Made by a program: the position numbers and the translations under genes | Shown: positions 29,254 through 38,632 of the stretch, one piece after another | How the letters are laid out: each line of letters starts with the position of its first letter | How positions within the stretch are numbered: the stretch's first letter is position 1 | Notes under the pieces: generated by a model | Told to the model about the DNA's origin: nothing | The model's database searches: none | What the model saw: only the letters and a program-made list of their open reading frames with translations | NCBI GenBank assembly: GCA_029433475.1 | Contig: JAQTIE010000001.1 | Coordinates: forward strand, 1 to 64,000 | Direction: 5' to 3' | Length of the DNA stretch: 64,000 nucleotides | Source: Neisseriaceae bacterium ESL0693 | GTDB taxonomy: Bacteria > Pseudomonadota > Gammaproteobacteria > Burkholderiales > Neisseriaceae

Positions 29254-30063
29254 TTACTGACACACACCGCTGTGCTGCAACTGGCCATAATGGCTGACCA
29301 CATTATTGATGTCCTGAATCGCCGCTTTATTGACGCCACTGAACACCACCCGGATTTTAGCCACGCTGGTGACACCATCATCTGGCTGATCGCGCTCATT
29401 ATTCATCACCATTACAGAGGCTTCGCTAAACCCGTGCATTTTGGCGCGAGCCAATAAAGATTCGGCATCATTACGGCGATTGAACACCCCCAGACTGATC
29501 TGGCCTTGCACTATTCCGTAATCAAAACCCTGACTTTGCAGATGTGTCCGCAGATCATTATCATTGCTGGCTGGTAAAGTCACGGCATAACGCGTGGGTG
29601 TCTGGCGTGCCGGACGCGGTTTGGGTTTATCCAGTTTTTCCACAAAACGGCTGGTGGTAAACGGCCACTGACTGAATAATCCTTTGATGCGATGAAAATC
29701 ATCTTCCGGTAGCGATACCGTAGCGGTACAGGTGTCGCCAGCGCCGGCAGCCTGACGGTTATTGTCCTTACGATTGTTTTTTTCTTTGTCATTTTCTGCC
29801 GGCTGGCTGCTTTGCTCGGTTTTGGTCGGCTTGGTGTGTTTGCTGTCGGTCGCCGGTTTGTCATTTTCTGCCGGGGTGATGGCTGTATCGGACTGGATAC
29901 TGATGTTGGGGCTGGCCGGCGGCGTGGTGACCATGGGCGCGGTCATGGGCATGCTGGCTTCGGTTGGCGTGGCTCTGGCATTATCGCGCACCAGTTTACT
30001 GGCCACCATGCTTCCGAATACCACAATATTTAGTACCACAAGAATCGCAAACAACCATTTCAT
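29254..30063 (-). CDS. single-pass SPOR-domain protein
   Basis: 269 residues. An N-terminal helix (WLFAILVVLNIVVFGSMVA) anchors it in the inner membrane. A Thr/Pro/Lys-rich charged linker (about 30-110) follows, then a C-terminal SPOR-like domain with DYGIVQGQISLGVFNRRNDA, FSEASVMV and ending in a Cys. SPOR domains bind denuded peptidoglycan at division sites. The gene overlaps the birA-coaX stop by ATGA and sits directly before the flippase, an arrangement known in Neisseria for the first two. Its role in division is by family. Confidence 0.85.
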   Translation of the reverse strand: MKWLFAILVVLNIVVFGSMVASKLVRDNARATPTEASMPMTAPMVTTPPASPNISIQSDTAITPAENDKPATDSKHTKPTKTEQSSQPAENDKEKNNRKDNNRQAAGAGDTCTATVSLPEDDFHRIKGLFSQWPFTTSRFVEKLDKPKPRPARQTPTRYAVTLPASNDNDLRTHLQSQGFDYGIVQGQISLGVFNRRNDAESLLARAKMHGFSEASVMVMNNERDQPDDGVTSVAKIRVVFSGVNKAAIQDINNVVSHYGQLQHSGVCQ

Positions 30064-31781
30064 GAGTTTTCAACCCAGTTCAGTAGACCATAAATAACCA
30101 AATTATCCACAATTTCAATACGCTTGTCTAAAACAAAAGCGGCAGGTAATGTCTGGGCGATTTTACTGGCACCCCCACCGGTAATAATAATATCAATTTT
30201 GTTGTCAGCACCGATTTTTTGTTGTAAGCGATCATGCATCAACACAATTGCGCCACAGACAGCGTCCATAATACCACTGGCCAGCGCATTTGAGGTGGTA
30301 GTGGCAAACGCATAAGGGCGACCGAGCGGCCGGTTCAGATTGGCGGTACGCTGCGCCAACGCTTCTTTCATTAAATGAAAGCCCGGCAGAATACTGCCGC
30401 CCAGATAATGATTATCGTGGGTCAGCGCATCAACGGTAACGGCGGTACCACAGCTGACAATCACGCAGGCCTTGTCAGTATAGCGCCGGCTACCCAGCAC
30501 ATTAAACCAGCGATCAGCGCCATGCTCTGCCGGACGACGATAATGATTATGAATACCTAAAGCATGAGGCATGGAGCCAAGCCATTTGATCGGCTGGGGC
30601 AAAGCCTGGGCAATCTGTTGCATTCTGGCCTCACCACAGACCGCGCAGCCCGTAATCAAAGCGGTATTTGCACCGTATTGCTGCCAGTCGGACACCAGTT
30701 TTTGCAGATCATAATAAGCGGCTTTATTGATGTGCATAACCCGATTGTGGTGAATCCACGCCCATTTGAGTTTACTGTTGCCGGCATCCAGTAACAGAGA
30801 CCAGCCACGAGCCGGCGAACTGGTGACCATGCCCGCACGCAGGCTGATTTCACCACTGACAAAACAACGCTCGCCTTGTGCCGTCTGCAAACGCAAGGCA
30901 CCCGTGGGGGCAATGCCGGCCACCGTTCCTTCTACCAAGGGCTGACCGTTTTTCAACAAATGAACCGGTTGCAGATGATCACGATGCAATTGCTCATACG
31001 CCAGTAAAAACGGTGTCAAGCCGTGTTCTTCAAACCGCGGCAGATAATCGGTCAGTTTCTGAATGATACTGCTGAAGATTTCAGTAGTATTTACCTTTGG
31101 CAATACCGTAGTCAGCGCAGCCGCCGGCTGATCCAGCTGATCGGGCAACACGAAATTCAGCCCTATGCCGATGACGGCACTGGTTTTATGCTGATGCGGT
31201 ACTGTTTCAATCAGAATACCGCATAATTTCTGCTGCCCCAGCACCAGATCATTCGGCCACTTAATCTGCGCCGGAATCTGCTGATCACGCAAACTCTGAC
31301 ACACCGCCAGCGCCACAATCAGCGCCAAGCCCCCTAAACCGGCCTGTGGCTGGTTAAAAGACCAGGCCAGACTGAACATCAGGCATTCGCCCAGCCGGTT
31401 ATGCCACGGCCGACCCTGACGGCCACGACCGGCCGTCTGCTCATAAGCCATGCATAAGCGCTGGTGGGCGCCATCTGTGCGGGTGCGCGCCAGTTGCAAT
31501 AACACACTGTTGGTCGAAGTGGTTTGCGGTAAAACTTCAGCCATCAGTCCGTATCGGGCAGCCACTTTTTGCACTGCCTGAGGCGACATAATCGCTAAAG
31601 ATTGGTGCAACTGCCACACATCATCGTGCTTTTGCAGCAATGCCTGAATATGTGGCGGCATCTTGCGCCATAAAGATTCCAGCTGTGTGCGGGCAAAGCC
31701 GGTTTTTTGACTCAGAACGTGCACATCATGCGGCTGACCATCGGACAGCAAGGCCAGTAATGACCATAAAGGTGTATTCAT
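30060..31781 (-). CDS. birA: bifunctional biotin-protein ligase / type III pantothenate kinase
   Basis: 573 residues, a fusion. Residues 1-60 hold a helix-turn-helix-like segment; about 80-320 a BirA/LplA catalytic domain with TTSTNSVLLQLA, the biotin-binding GRGRQGRPWHNR, and KWPNDLVLG; about 328-573 a CoaX domain with LLLDAGNSKLKWAW, GADRWFNVLG, VSCGTAVTVD and ITGGGAS. The first half biotinylates carboxylases; the second makes 4-phosphopantothenate for CoA. This fusion is known from Neisseria and is one reason for assigning the window to that family. Downstream genes overlap it closely. Confidence 0.95.
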   Translation of the reverse strand: MNTPLWSLLALLSDGQPHDVHVLSQKTGFARTQLESLWRKMPPHIQALLQKHDDVWQLHQSLAIMSPQAVQKVAARYGLMAEVLPQTTSTNSVLLQLARTRTDGAHQRLCMAYEQTAGRGRQGRPWHNRLGECLMFSLAWSFNQPQAGLGGLALIVALAVCQSLRDQQIPAQIKWPNDLVLGQQKLCGILIETVPHQHKTSAVIGIGLNFVLPDQLDQPAAALTTVLPKVNTTEIFSSIIQKLTDYLPRFEEHGLTPFLLAYEQLHRDHLQPVHLLKNGQPLVEGTVAGIAPTGALRLQTAQGERCFVSGEISLRAGMVTSSPARGWSLLLDAGNSKLKWAWIHHNRVMHINKAAYYDLQKLVSDWQQYGANTALITGCAVCGEARMQQIAQALPQPIKWLGSMPHALGIHNHYRRPAEHGADRWFNVLGSRRYTDKACVIVSCGTAVTVDALTHDNHYLGGSILPGFHLMKEALAQRTANLNRPLGRPYAFATTTSNALASGIMDAVCGAIVLMHDRLQQKIGADNKIDIIITGGGASKIAQTLPAAFVLDKRIEIVDNLVIYGLLNWVENS

Positions 31782-31783
31782 AG

Positions 31784-31850
31784 GTGGACAAAAAAGAAAA
31801 CCGTACCTCTGTTTGCGGTACCAAAACGAGATAAAGCCAAGGCTTTATCC
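31784..31850 (-). terminator. terminator region after mrp
   Basis: Read on the minus strand, a perfect hairpin GATAAAGCC-TT-GGCTTTATC (31830-31849) is followed by a second stem (GGTAC 31817-31821 with GTACC 31803-31807) and a T-rich run (31784-31800). It lies between the mrp stop and the birA start. Confidence 0.65.
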
Positions 31851-31878
31851 CAACCTGACCATGGCCGAACAAACGGTT

Positions 31879-32961
31879 TTATTCCACCACAATTTTAGGA
31901 AAACGATGACTGAAATCCTTACTCTTATCAGCCAGCAACTGTACCAGCTGCCAGGCCGCATCGGTATACAAGCGCGCCACTTCAGGCTCTTGTCTTTGCA
32001 GCGACACCAGTTTACCCGCATCTGCCGCCTGCCGGATCGGTAACGTCAGCGGCAATTGCCCCAATAGCGGCACAGATAATTGTTCTGCCAAGATCTTGCC
32101 ACCCTCATGTCCGAAAATAGCCTCTGCATGGCCACACTGGCTACACACATGCATGGACATGTTTTCCAGTACGCCGAAAATAGGAATATTCACTTTCTGA
32201 AACATATTGACCGCTTTACGCGCATCGATCAGCGCAATATCCTGCGGCGTGGTCACCACAACGGCGCCGGTCACCGGAATTTTCTGCGCCAAAGTCAGCT
32301 GAATATCACCGGTACCCGGCGGTAAATCAATGATCAGGTAATCCAGATCGTCCCACTGACTCTGAAACAATAATTGTTGTAAAGCCTGGCTCACCATCGG
32401 CCCGCGCCAGATCATGGCCTGATCCGGATCGACCAGAAAACCTACCGACATCACCTGAATCTGACCTTCGGCCATCACCGGTATCAGCCGCCCCTCATGC
32501 TGCTTTGGTTCCTGTCCGGCCACACCCAGCATGGTCGGCTGGCTAGGGCCGTAAATATCCGCGTCCAGCACCCCCACGCGTGCGCCCATACGGCTGAGTG
32601 CCACCGCCAGATTGGCGCTGGTGGTGGATTTGCCCACCCCACCCTTGCCCGAGCCCACAGCAATAATGTTTTTCACTCCGGCGATGGTTTGTATGCCAGG
32701 CTGAACCTTATGCTGTCCCACCACCACATCAAATTGTAAAAATAACGGGGTATCCCCCAGACGCGCCTTGATGGCGGCATCAATCCGCGCCTGCAATTCA
32801 TCGGCGATGTGTGCCACCGGATAAGGGAAAACCAGATCAATATGTACACCATTCGCCTCAATCCGGATATCATGGATGGCTTTTTCTGTGGCCAGCGTGC
32901 GCTTACTCTGCGGTAATGCCACTGTCTGCAATACTTCCCTGATTACTTCAATCTTCATCAT
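31879..32961 (-). CDS. apbC: Mrp/ApbC iron-sulfur cluster carrier ATPase
   Basis: 360 residues. An N-terminal MIP18-like domain (about 1-85) precedes the deviant Walker A P-loop GSGKGGVGKSTTSANLA, then DADIYGPSQP, the Walker B LIIDLPPGTGD, and a CSQCG (C-x-x-C) that holds the bridging cluster in this family. It acts as a cytosolic scaffold delivering Fe-S clusters. It is separated from birA by a terminator region, so it is probably a separate unit. Confidence 0.95.
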   Translation of the reverse strand: MMKIEVIREVLQTVALPQSKRTLATEKAIHDIRIEANGVHIDLVFPYPVAHIADELQARIDAAIKARLGDTPLFLQFDVVVGQHKVQPGIQTIAGVKNIIAVGSGKGGVGKSTTSANLAVALSRMGARVGVLDADIYGPSQPTMLGVAGQEPKQHEGRLIPVMAEGQIQVMSVGFLVDPDQAMIWRGPMVSQALQQLLFQSQWDDLDYLIIDLPPGTGDIQLTLAQKIPVTGAVVVTTPQDIALIDARKAVNMFQKVNIPIFGVLENMSMHVCSQCGHAEAIFGHEGGKILAEQLSVPLLGQLPLTLPIRQAADAGKLVSLQRQEPEVARLYTDAAWQLVQLLADKSKDFSHRFPKIVVE

Positions 32962-33042
32962 GTATCATTTCTATATCTGCTGATCCTCATTATTTTAGCC
33001 GATTCAAACCCTGCCAGCACCCTTGCCATGCAACCACAAGGC

Positions 33043-33594
33043 TCAATACCATGATTTTAGCTGGCTGTTTGCTGTTATAAGCGGTGTCTCTGGCTCACCA
33101 ACTTCGGTAACCACCGGCTCAGCCGGCCGGCGCCAGCGCCTGCGCCACAACAACCACAAACACAATGCCGCCGGATACGGCATCATAAGCGCCACAACCA
33201 GATAACGCTTATTGTGCCAGTCAATCACCGGCCGGCCTTCCAGCATATCCTTGATAGCCAGACCCCATTGCCACCAGCTGGGCAAACTGAACGCCAATAT
33301 AATACACAGCGCAAACAGGCGCCGTAACGTGATCGGCCAGAATTTATCATGCAATACATACCAGTTAAACCGGATCAGAATCATAAATACATAGGAAATC
33401 AGCAGCACCATCAAGCCATTGGTGATTACTTGCAGCCAGTTAAAGGCAATATCCGGCGAAACGGGTAAACCTTGTGGCGGCCATGTTTGCCGTGCCGCCA
33501 CCACACTGGCATTGATATTCAACAGACAGCCATACATTAAATCCAGCCACAGCACAATCAATGGCACAATAGACAGCATCAATCGTAGCATCAC
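33043..33594 (-). CDS. four-helix membrane protein of unknown function
   Basis: 183 residues with hydrophobic segments near residues 5-25, 55-77, 88-106 and 128-147, a basic stretch LLWRRRWRRP and an acidic tail. I do not recognise the family. It lies alone, 80 bases upstream of mrp on the same strand, which could allow cotranscription. The segment of about 30 residues between helices 1 and 2 contains WPPQGLPVSPDIAFNW, probably extracytoplasmic. No enzymatic motif is visible. Confidence 0.7.
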   Translation of the reverse strand: MMLRLMLSIVPLIVLWLDLMYGCLLNINASVVAARQTWPPQGLPVSPDIAFNWLQVITNGLMVLLISYVFMILIRFNWYVLHDKFWPITLRRLFALCIILAFSLPSWWQWGLAIKDMLEGRPVIDWHNKRYLVVALMMPYPAALCLWLLWRRRWRRPAEPVVTEVGEPETPLITANSQLKSWY

Positions 33595-33993
33595 AGTTCA
33601 CATTTAAACCAAATAAACCATTAGTGTAACGAGGCTTTGAAGTCACTGTAAACCACTAAATCTGGCTGGCTCTGCCAATGAATATGACCAATAACACCGC
33701 TATTTCTCAGGTCATGGTTTAAAGTAACCGATCATATCACCCAAATATAAAATCCAATCAAATACCAAATCAATAATCAGGCAGCAGAATATTATTTCCG
33801 GTTAAAACAAAGCGGACTGTGTAAACCTTGACTGGCCAGTTTAATAATGATTGAGTTCCGGTCATATTGTGTATGATTATTTCCACACTGGCCGTCAGAA
33901 AATGCCGCTACACATACTGATCATCCTTAGCAAAAGCATCATTTTACGGTAAGCTTTGCGCCTTTTGTCTTTAGGATCGCGGAAATCAACAGC
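33595..33993. other. 399-bp intergenic region between divergent genes
   Basis: AT-rich with short direct and inverted runs but no supported ORF. It should contain the promoter for the FadL-type gene. I could not pick a convincing -35/-10 pair. Confidence 0.45.
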
Positions 33994-35391
33994 ATGCCAT
34001 CAAACCGGCCTCTTTTCATTCATCAGTTGTGTATCATGCTATTGGCTCTTTTGGGCAGCGTATCCTGTTTCGCTTCGGGCTATCATCTTGGCCTGCAATC
34101 GGTGCGTGCCGTGGCAACCGCCAACGCCAACGTGGCTGAAGCCGCCGAAGCCGCGACCATTGCTACCAATCCGGCAGGTTTAAGTCAGCTCACCGGCACC
34201 CAGAGCAATCAGCACCTATTTCTGGTACAACCTGAAATCCGCTATCAGCACGCCCGCGGCCAGTTCACTGACCACAGTTCAGTACAAGGCACACAGCAAG
34301 GCAGCCTGACGCCTAAATGGCAGGCCATACCACAATGGTATGGCGCGCACCAATTAAACGATCAATGGCATGTGGGACTGGGGCTGTATGTACCTTATGC
34401 TGCCCGCACCCGCGACGATAGCCATTCTGTCTTGCGTTACAACGTCAACAGTACCCACGTCAAATCACTTGACATCAATCCGGCCATTGCCTACACCATT
34501 AATGAACAACACGCCATCGGCGTGGGTTTCATTGGCCAGTATATGGAAGCAGCATTACAAAAATATGCCGACTTTACTCCTGTGGGTGCAGCCATCAGCG
34601 GCCAGCCCAGCCACGTGATTCATCAGCAGCCCGGGGCTTTTGACGTTAAAGCCCAGGTAAAAGGCCATGACTGGGGTTATGGCTTTAATGCCGGCTGGCT
34701 CTGGAACGTCAGTCCACAACTGCGTCTGGGCGTCAGCTACCGTTCGAAAATCAATCACACCCTGTCCGGTCATGCCACTTGGCAGCCTACCGGCCAGCAA
34801 GCGATCAATATTCTGCCGGCACTGGTGCACTCCGGCTACCGTGCCAAAGAACAGGCTTTCGTACCCCTGACCACACCAGAAGTCTGGTCAGTACACGGCC
34901 AATGGCAGCCCACACCCCAATGGAAACTTTTCAGCCATGCCAGCTGGACCCGCTCTGACCGCTTGAAATATCTGGATATCCAGTTTGAGAATGATAAAGT
35001 CATTAATCCTGCTACCGGCCAGACCGCTCATGTTTCCCGCATCGGCACTCATTGGCGCAATACCTATAATCTGGCCATCGGTACCGCCTATCAGTACAAC
35101 AACAAACTGCAATGGCTGGCCGGCGTTGGCTACGATCAATCCCCTGTCAGCAATAACCGCCATCGCCTGCCTACCTTGCCAGATGGCAATCGCTGGCTGT
35201 TTGGTACCGGCGTACAGTATCAGTATGATAAGTACAACAGCATAAACGCCAGCTATGCCTATTTACATATCCAGCAAACCAGTATGCACCAGCAAGATCA
35301 GGGCGAACACGTCTCCAGCCATACACTGGCACAGGCAAACTATCGCGCCCATGCCCACATTATGGGCTTTTCCTATAACCATCGGTTTTAA
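33994..35391 (+). CDS. fadL: OmpP1/FadL-family outer-membrane transporter
   Basis: 465 residues. A signal peptide (ALLGSVSCFASG) precedes the FadL N-terminal hatch region SVRAVATANANVAEAAEAAT and the characteristic NPAGLS. Alternating amphipathic strands follow (YVPYAARTRDD, LRLGVSYRSKI, GTAYQYNN), and the protein ends in Phe, as outer-membrane barrels do. The family imports long-chain fatty acids and other hydrophobic molecules across the outer membrane. It appears to be a single-gene unit, with an inverted repeat at its 3-prime side. Confidence 0.92.
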   Translation: MPSNRPLFIHQLCIMLLALLGSVSCFASGYHLGLQSVRAVATANANVAEAAEAATIATNPAGLSQLTGTQSNQHLFLVQPEIRYQHARGQFTDHSSVQGTQQGSLTPKWQAIPQWYGAHQLNDQWHVGLGLYVPYAARTRDDSHSVLRYNVNSTHVKSLDINPAIAYTINEQHAIGVGFIGQYMEAALQKYADFTPVGAAISGQPSHVIHQQPGAFDVKAQVKGHDWGYGFNAGWLWNVSPQLRLGVSYRSKINHTLSGHATWQPTGQQAINILPALVHSGYRAKEQAFVPLTTPEVWSVHGQWQPTPQWKLFSHASWTRSDRLKYLDIQFENDKVINPATGQTAHVSRIGTHWRNTYNLAIGTAYQYNNKLQWLAGVGYDQSPVSNNRHRLPTLPDGNRWLFGTGVQYQYDKYNSINASYAYLHIQQTSMHQQDQGEHVSSHTLAQANYRAHAHIMGFSYNHRF

Positions 35392-35444
35392 TCCTGACGC
35401 ACCACAACCCGCCAGCGTCCAAGCATCATAAACCTGTATACGCT

Positions 35445-35470
35445 ACAGAATCAGTCATCACTGATTCTGT
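35445..35470 (+). terminator. inverted repeat after fadL
   Basis: ACAGAATCAGT pairs exactly with ACTGATTCTGT over an 4-base loop, 53 bases after the fadL stop. No T-run follows, so it may stabilise the transcript end rather than terminate by itself. Confidence 0.5.
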
Positions 35471-36194
35471 GGTGTACAACCTTCACCCGCCAAAATAACC
35501 CATCTTATCTGGTTGAACATTCTTACCAAATGCCAGAATGTTTTACATTCAGCATTCTGACCATAAGACTTAACCCACCGATAAAATAACGGCATACGGT
35601 TATCCATACACCCTGAGCCGCTGACAATGAAAGATAATCAGCCCCTGATTTTTAAATTAAATCCAATCCTGCTGGCCGCCACTGATACAAAAACATTGCT
35701 CTATTCATGCGTCTGCCATCATTATGGCTTTAAAAAAATTTATTATGATTAATAAATTAAATCAATAATTGTTATAAAACTGCTTCTGCTACGCTGAATC
35801 ATCACCATAACCCTCCAATCACCCAAAATATTGTTCCGCCAGCCCACCCATCAAAACAATCATCATGAAGCATAAATTCATACTGATTCATTTCATTCAA
35901 TTATAAATATGTTATATTAATAAATTAACATCCATCCACACGTTTATTTACTCAACACCCTATCCAATAAATTATTGTATTGGCATTATTCAGGCCAATC
36001 ATGCAGATTTTTCTGTATCCACTCCCCGAATCACACAGTCAGCACTATTGACCACCACACATCAATAACTATTACAATGATTATTAATAACACAACATAT
36101 AATAAACCGTTTATTTATTCATGCTGATCGCAGCACACCCCAATACAGGCATGCTATGATCACAGACATCAACACGCAGCAAGGAGAATTGGCC
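35471..36194. other. about 720-bp AT-rich intergenic region
   Basis: No supported ORF or RNA gene. The composition is strongly AT-rich from 35880 to 36120 (runs such as ATAATAAACC, TTATTAATAAC), typical for a promoter region of the following NADH dehydrogenase gene. Confidence 0.45.
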
Positions 36195-37433
36195 ATGAAA
36201 AAAAATATCGTGGTTTTAGGCGGCGGTATCGGCGGCATGGAATTTTTAACCCAGGCCGCACGTAAACTGGATCTGAATCAGTATCAACTGATTCTGGTGG
36301 ATAAAAATGAATTACACGTCTGGAAACCGATGTTGCATACCTTTGCTGCCGGCAGTGCACACGCCTCCGAACAGGGCATCAACTACCTCGAACAGGCCAA
36401 ACGCCATCATTTTCTGTTTCAGCCAGGCGACATCGGCCAGCTGGATCTGACCCATAAAACCATTAGCCTGAAAGCCTATACCAATAAAAAAGGCCAACCC
36501 ATCCTGCCGCAACGGCAATTGTCGTATGATTATCTGGTGATTGCGCTGGGTAGCCAGACCAATGATTTTCACACCCCGGGTGTTAAAGAATACGCCTACA
36601 GCATTGATGATCTGCACAATGCGCTCCGCTTTCATGACCACCTCAAAGCCGACATTATCCAAGCGGCTATTCTGGGTAAAAAACATCACGTAGTGATTGT
36701 GGGCGCCGGCGCTACCGGCGTAGAGCTGGCCGGTGAAATTGCCTATGTTGTCCACCAGGCCAAACAATATGTTGACCATGATTTCACCCAATACATACAA
36801 ATAACAGTGATTCAGTCGGGCGATAAAGTTTTGCCCAATTTCAAAGACGAAGTAGCTAAAGCAGTAGGGCATACCATGCAAAACATCGGTATCCGCCTGA
36901 TTTTGTCGGAGCGGGTTAAAGCAGTGGCTGCGGATCATGTGCTGCTTGCATCTGGTGAAACCATTCCGGCCGATCAGGTTGCCTGGACCACCGGCGTTAA
37001 AGCACCTGATTTTTTCGAAACACTTGATGTGGCTCGTTCCAAACAAGATCAGCTGATCATTAATGATCAGCTGCAATTACTCGATTACCCCGATGTTTTT
37101 GCCATGGGCGATTGCGCCGCCATTCAGCACCATCCGGTACCGCCTACTGCCCAGGCAGTCACCCAGCAGGCAGCCTATTTAAGCGAACACTTTAGCCAGA
37201 TCATCAGTCACACGCCCAACATACCTGCATTTGCATACAAAGACTACGGCGCCTTGGTCAGCGTTGGCCGGTTTCAATCTTTTGGTATTTTCGGACACAA
37301 CATTGAAGTTAAAGGACTTATGGCCAAGCTGGCACATATTTACCTGTACCGGCGCCATCAAATCCGGATTCTTGGTCTCTGGCGCGGCCTCTGCGCCATG
37401 CTGGCCGATAAATTCCGCCAGCAGGCTAGGTAA
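36195..37433 (+). CDS. ndh: type II NADH:quinone oxidoreductase
   Basis: 412 residues from the ATG at 36195, preceded by AAGGAG. An earlier ATG (36156) lacks a ribosome site. FAD-binding VVLGGGIGGMEF is at the N-terminus, a second dinucleotide motif VGAGATGVELAGE in the middle, and the C-terminal FAMGDCAAI closes the FAD site. The tail has the amphipathic AHIYLYRRHQ that docks such enzymes on the inner membrane. It passes electrons from NADH to quinone without pumping protons. It is a monocistronic gene flanked by AT-rich regions. Confidence 0.92.
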   Translation: MKKNIVVLGGGIGGMEFLTQAARKLDLNQYQLILVDKNELHVWKPMLHTFAAGSAHASEQGINYLEQAKRHHFLFQPGDIGQLDLTHKTISLKAYTNKKGQPILPQRQLSYDYLVIALGSQTNDFHTPGVKEYAYSIDDLHNALRFHDHLKADIIQAAILGKKHHVVIVGAGATGVELAGEIAYVVHQAKQYVDHDFTQYIQITVIQSGDKVLPNFKDEVAKAVGHTMQNIGIRLILSERVKAVAADHVLLASGETIPADQVAWTTGVKAPDFFETLDVARSKQDQLIINDQLQLLDYPDVFAMGDCAAIQHHPVPPTAQAVTQQAAYLSEHFSQIISHTPNIPAFAYKDYGALVSVGRFQSFGIFGHNIEVKGLMAKLAHIYLYRRHQIRILGLWRGLCAMLADKFRQQAR

Positions 37434-38183
37434 ACTGTCCGATACCATAGAACCTGTATTTATCAAGACAAAACAATATATGAAGAAAATATTTAGTTAT
37501 TAATTGCCGCACTGTATATCCACTTTTGCACAAAAAGGTCGAAAGCAATACAATAAATTTTAATGTTAATATCTATTTTCACACTAACATCTAGTAAAAT
37601 AGTATCCTTTTAAATCCAGGATAACGGCATAGAATTTATTTATCAGGCAATCACAAAATCATGCCAGAGATGTATTTCAGAAAAATTTAAATAATCCATT
37701 TACATCATTATCTGGATTGTTTTGTTAGGCTTTAACTGAGGCGTATTCCCTGGCGTATTTTTATTATCATGCCGGCGTTGATCAAGTTTACCTGTCGATT
37801 TAGCAATCGGTTTAGAACCAACCTCAATGGAAGTCATTTTCTTACTCCCTCATAATATTAATAATAACTATATTTTTATATAATAATTTAATCCCGTTAT
37901 TATTAATATTTGAAGAGAAATAATTTACTTTTTAGCATATTCATCATAATAGTAGTTCCTTTTAATTTAAGACAATTTAAAAATTATACTTTTTAATGCT
38001 TTCTTGAACTAATTTTGGTTTACTTTCCGCATTTTCAATAATAAAAACCATCTAATTAATTAATTAATGTTATAAAAAAATAAAATATGTATTTAAATTT
38101 ATAAATGTGTTTGACTGGAATCTGGATACTGAATATTATATTTATAGGTATAATGATGGAATTAGATCGCAAGGAGATGGATT
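37434..38183. other. 750-bp AT-rich region containing one small minus-strand ORF
   Basis: Much lower GC than its neighbours, suggesting acquired DNA. Apart from the 45-codon ORF at 37700-37837 I see no gene. The region leads into the toxin-antitoxin pair at 38184, consistent with an accessory insertion. Confidence 0.5.
37700..37837 (-). CDS. 45-residue hydrophilic small protein
   Basis: An ATG at 37837 follows GAGGGAG with good spacing and opens a 45-residue frame (MTSIEVGSKPIAKSTGKLDQ at the start) that is basic, rich in Asn, Gln, Pro and Lys, and ends NKTIQIMM. No membrane segment or known motif. The good ribosome site is the main support. It lies in an AT-rich island beside a toxin-antitoxin pair. 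Function unknown. Confidence 0.45.
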   Translation of the reverse strand: MTSIEVGSKPIAKSTGKLDQRRHDNKNTPGNTPQLKPNKTIQIMM

Positions 38184-38624
38184 ATGGCAAAAACAACATG
38201 CTTTGATGTTGCCTATTATTTTCTGAAGCAATGTGATGATAACAGTGGCGATTTGATTTCCAATTTAAAACTACAGAAATTGGTTTATTACGCTCAGGGA
38301 TTTGCTTTAGCCGTATTAGATGAACCATTATTCAGTGACGAAATTGAGCATTGGACACATGGACCAGTTATACCAACACTGTATCACCATTTCAAATCAT
38401 ATGGCAATCAGGCAATCAGCACATCAGATATTGATTTTGATATAAATATTTTTTCTAAAGAGCAACAGCAACTACTTAAAGACGTATATAACGTTTATGG
38501 ACAGTTTTCAGCCTGGAAATTGCGTGATATGACTCATGAAGATGCACCATGGCTCAATACCGAAACTAATGAAATCATTACTCAAAGTGCCATGAAAGAA
38601 TATTTTAAAACATTGACAGTTTAG
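38184..38624 (+). CDS. Panacea-domain (SocA/DUF4065-like) antitoxin
   Basis: 146 residues matching the Panacea domain: the N-terminal FDVAYYFLKQC, SNLKLQKLVYYAQGFAL, then DEIEHWTHGPVIPTLYHHF and the C-terminal WKLRDMTHEDAPW. Proteins with this domain neutralise diverse toxins when paired with a neighbouring gene (PanAT systems). AAGGAG lies before the ATG. The next gene begins eight bases after the stop, as expected for a toxin-antitoxin pair. Assignment as antitoxin is by family plus adjacency. Confidence 0.85.
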   Translation: MAKTTCFDVAYYFLKQCDDNSGDLISNLKLQKLVYYAQGFALAVLDEPLFSDEIEHWTHGPVIPTLYHHFKSYGNQAISTSDIDFDINIFSKEQQQLLKDVYNVYGQFSAWKLRDMTHEDAPWLNTETNEIITQSAMKEYFKTLTV

Positions 38625-38632
38625 GTTATATC

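Noticed and set aside
36312..37076. 254-codon minus-strand ORF
   Set aside because: Fully inside the ndh gene on the opposite strand, without its own features.
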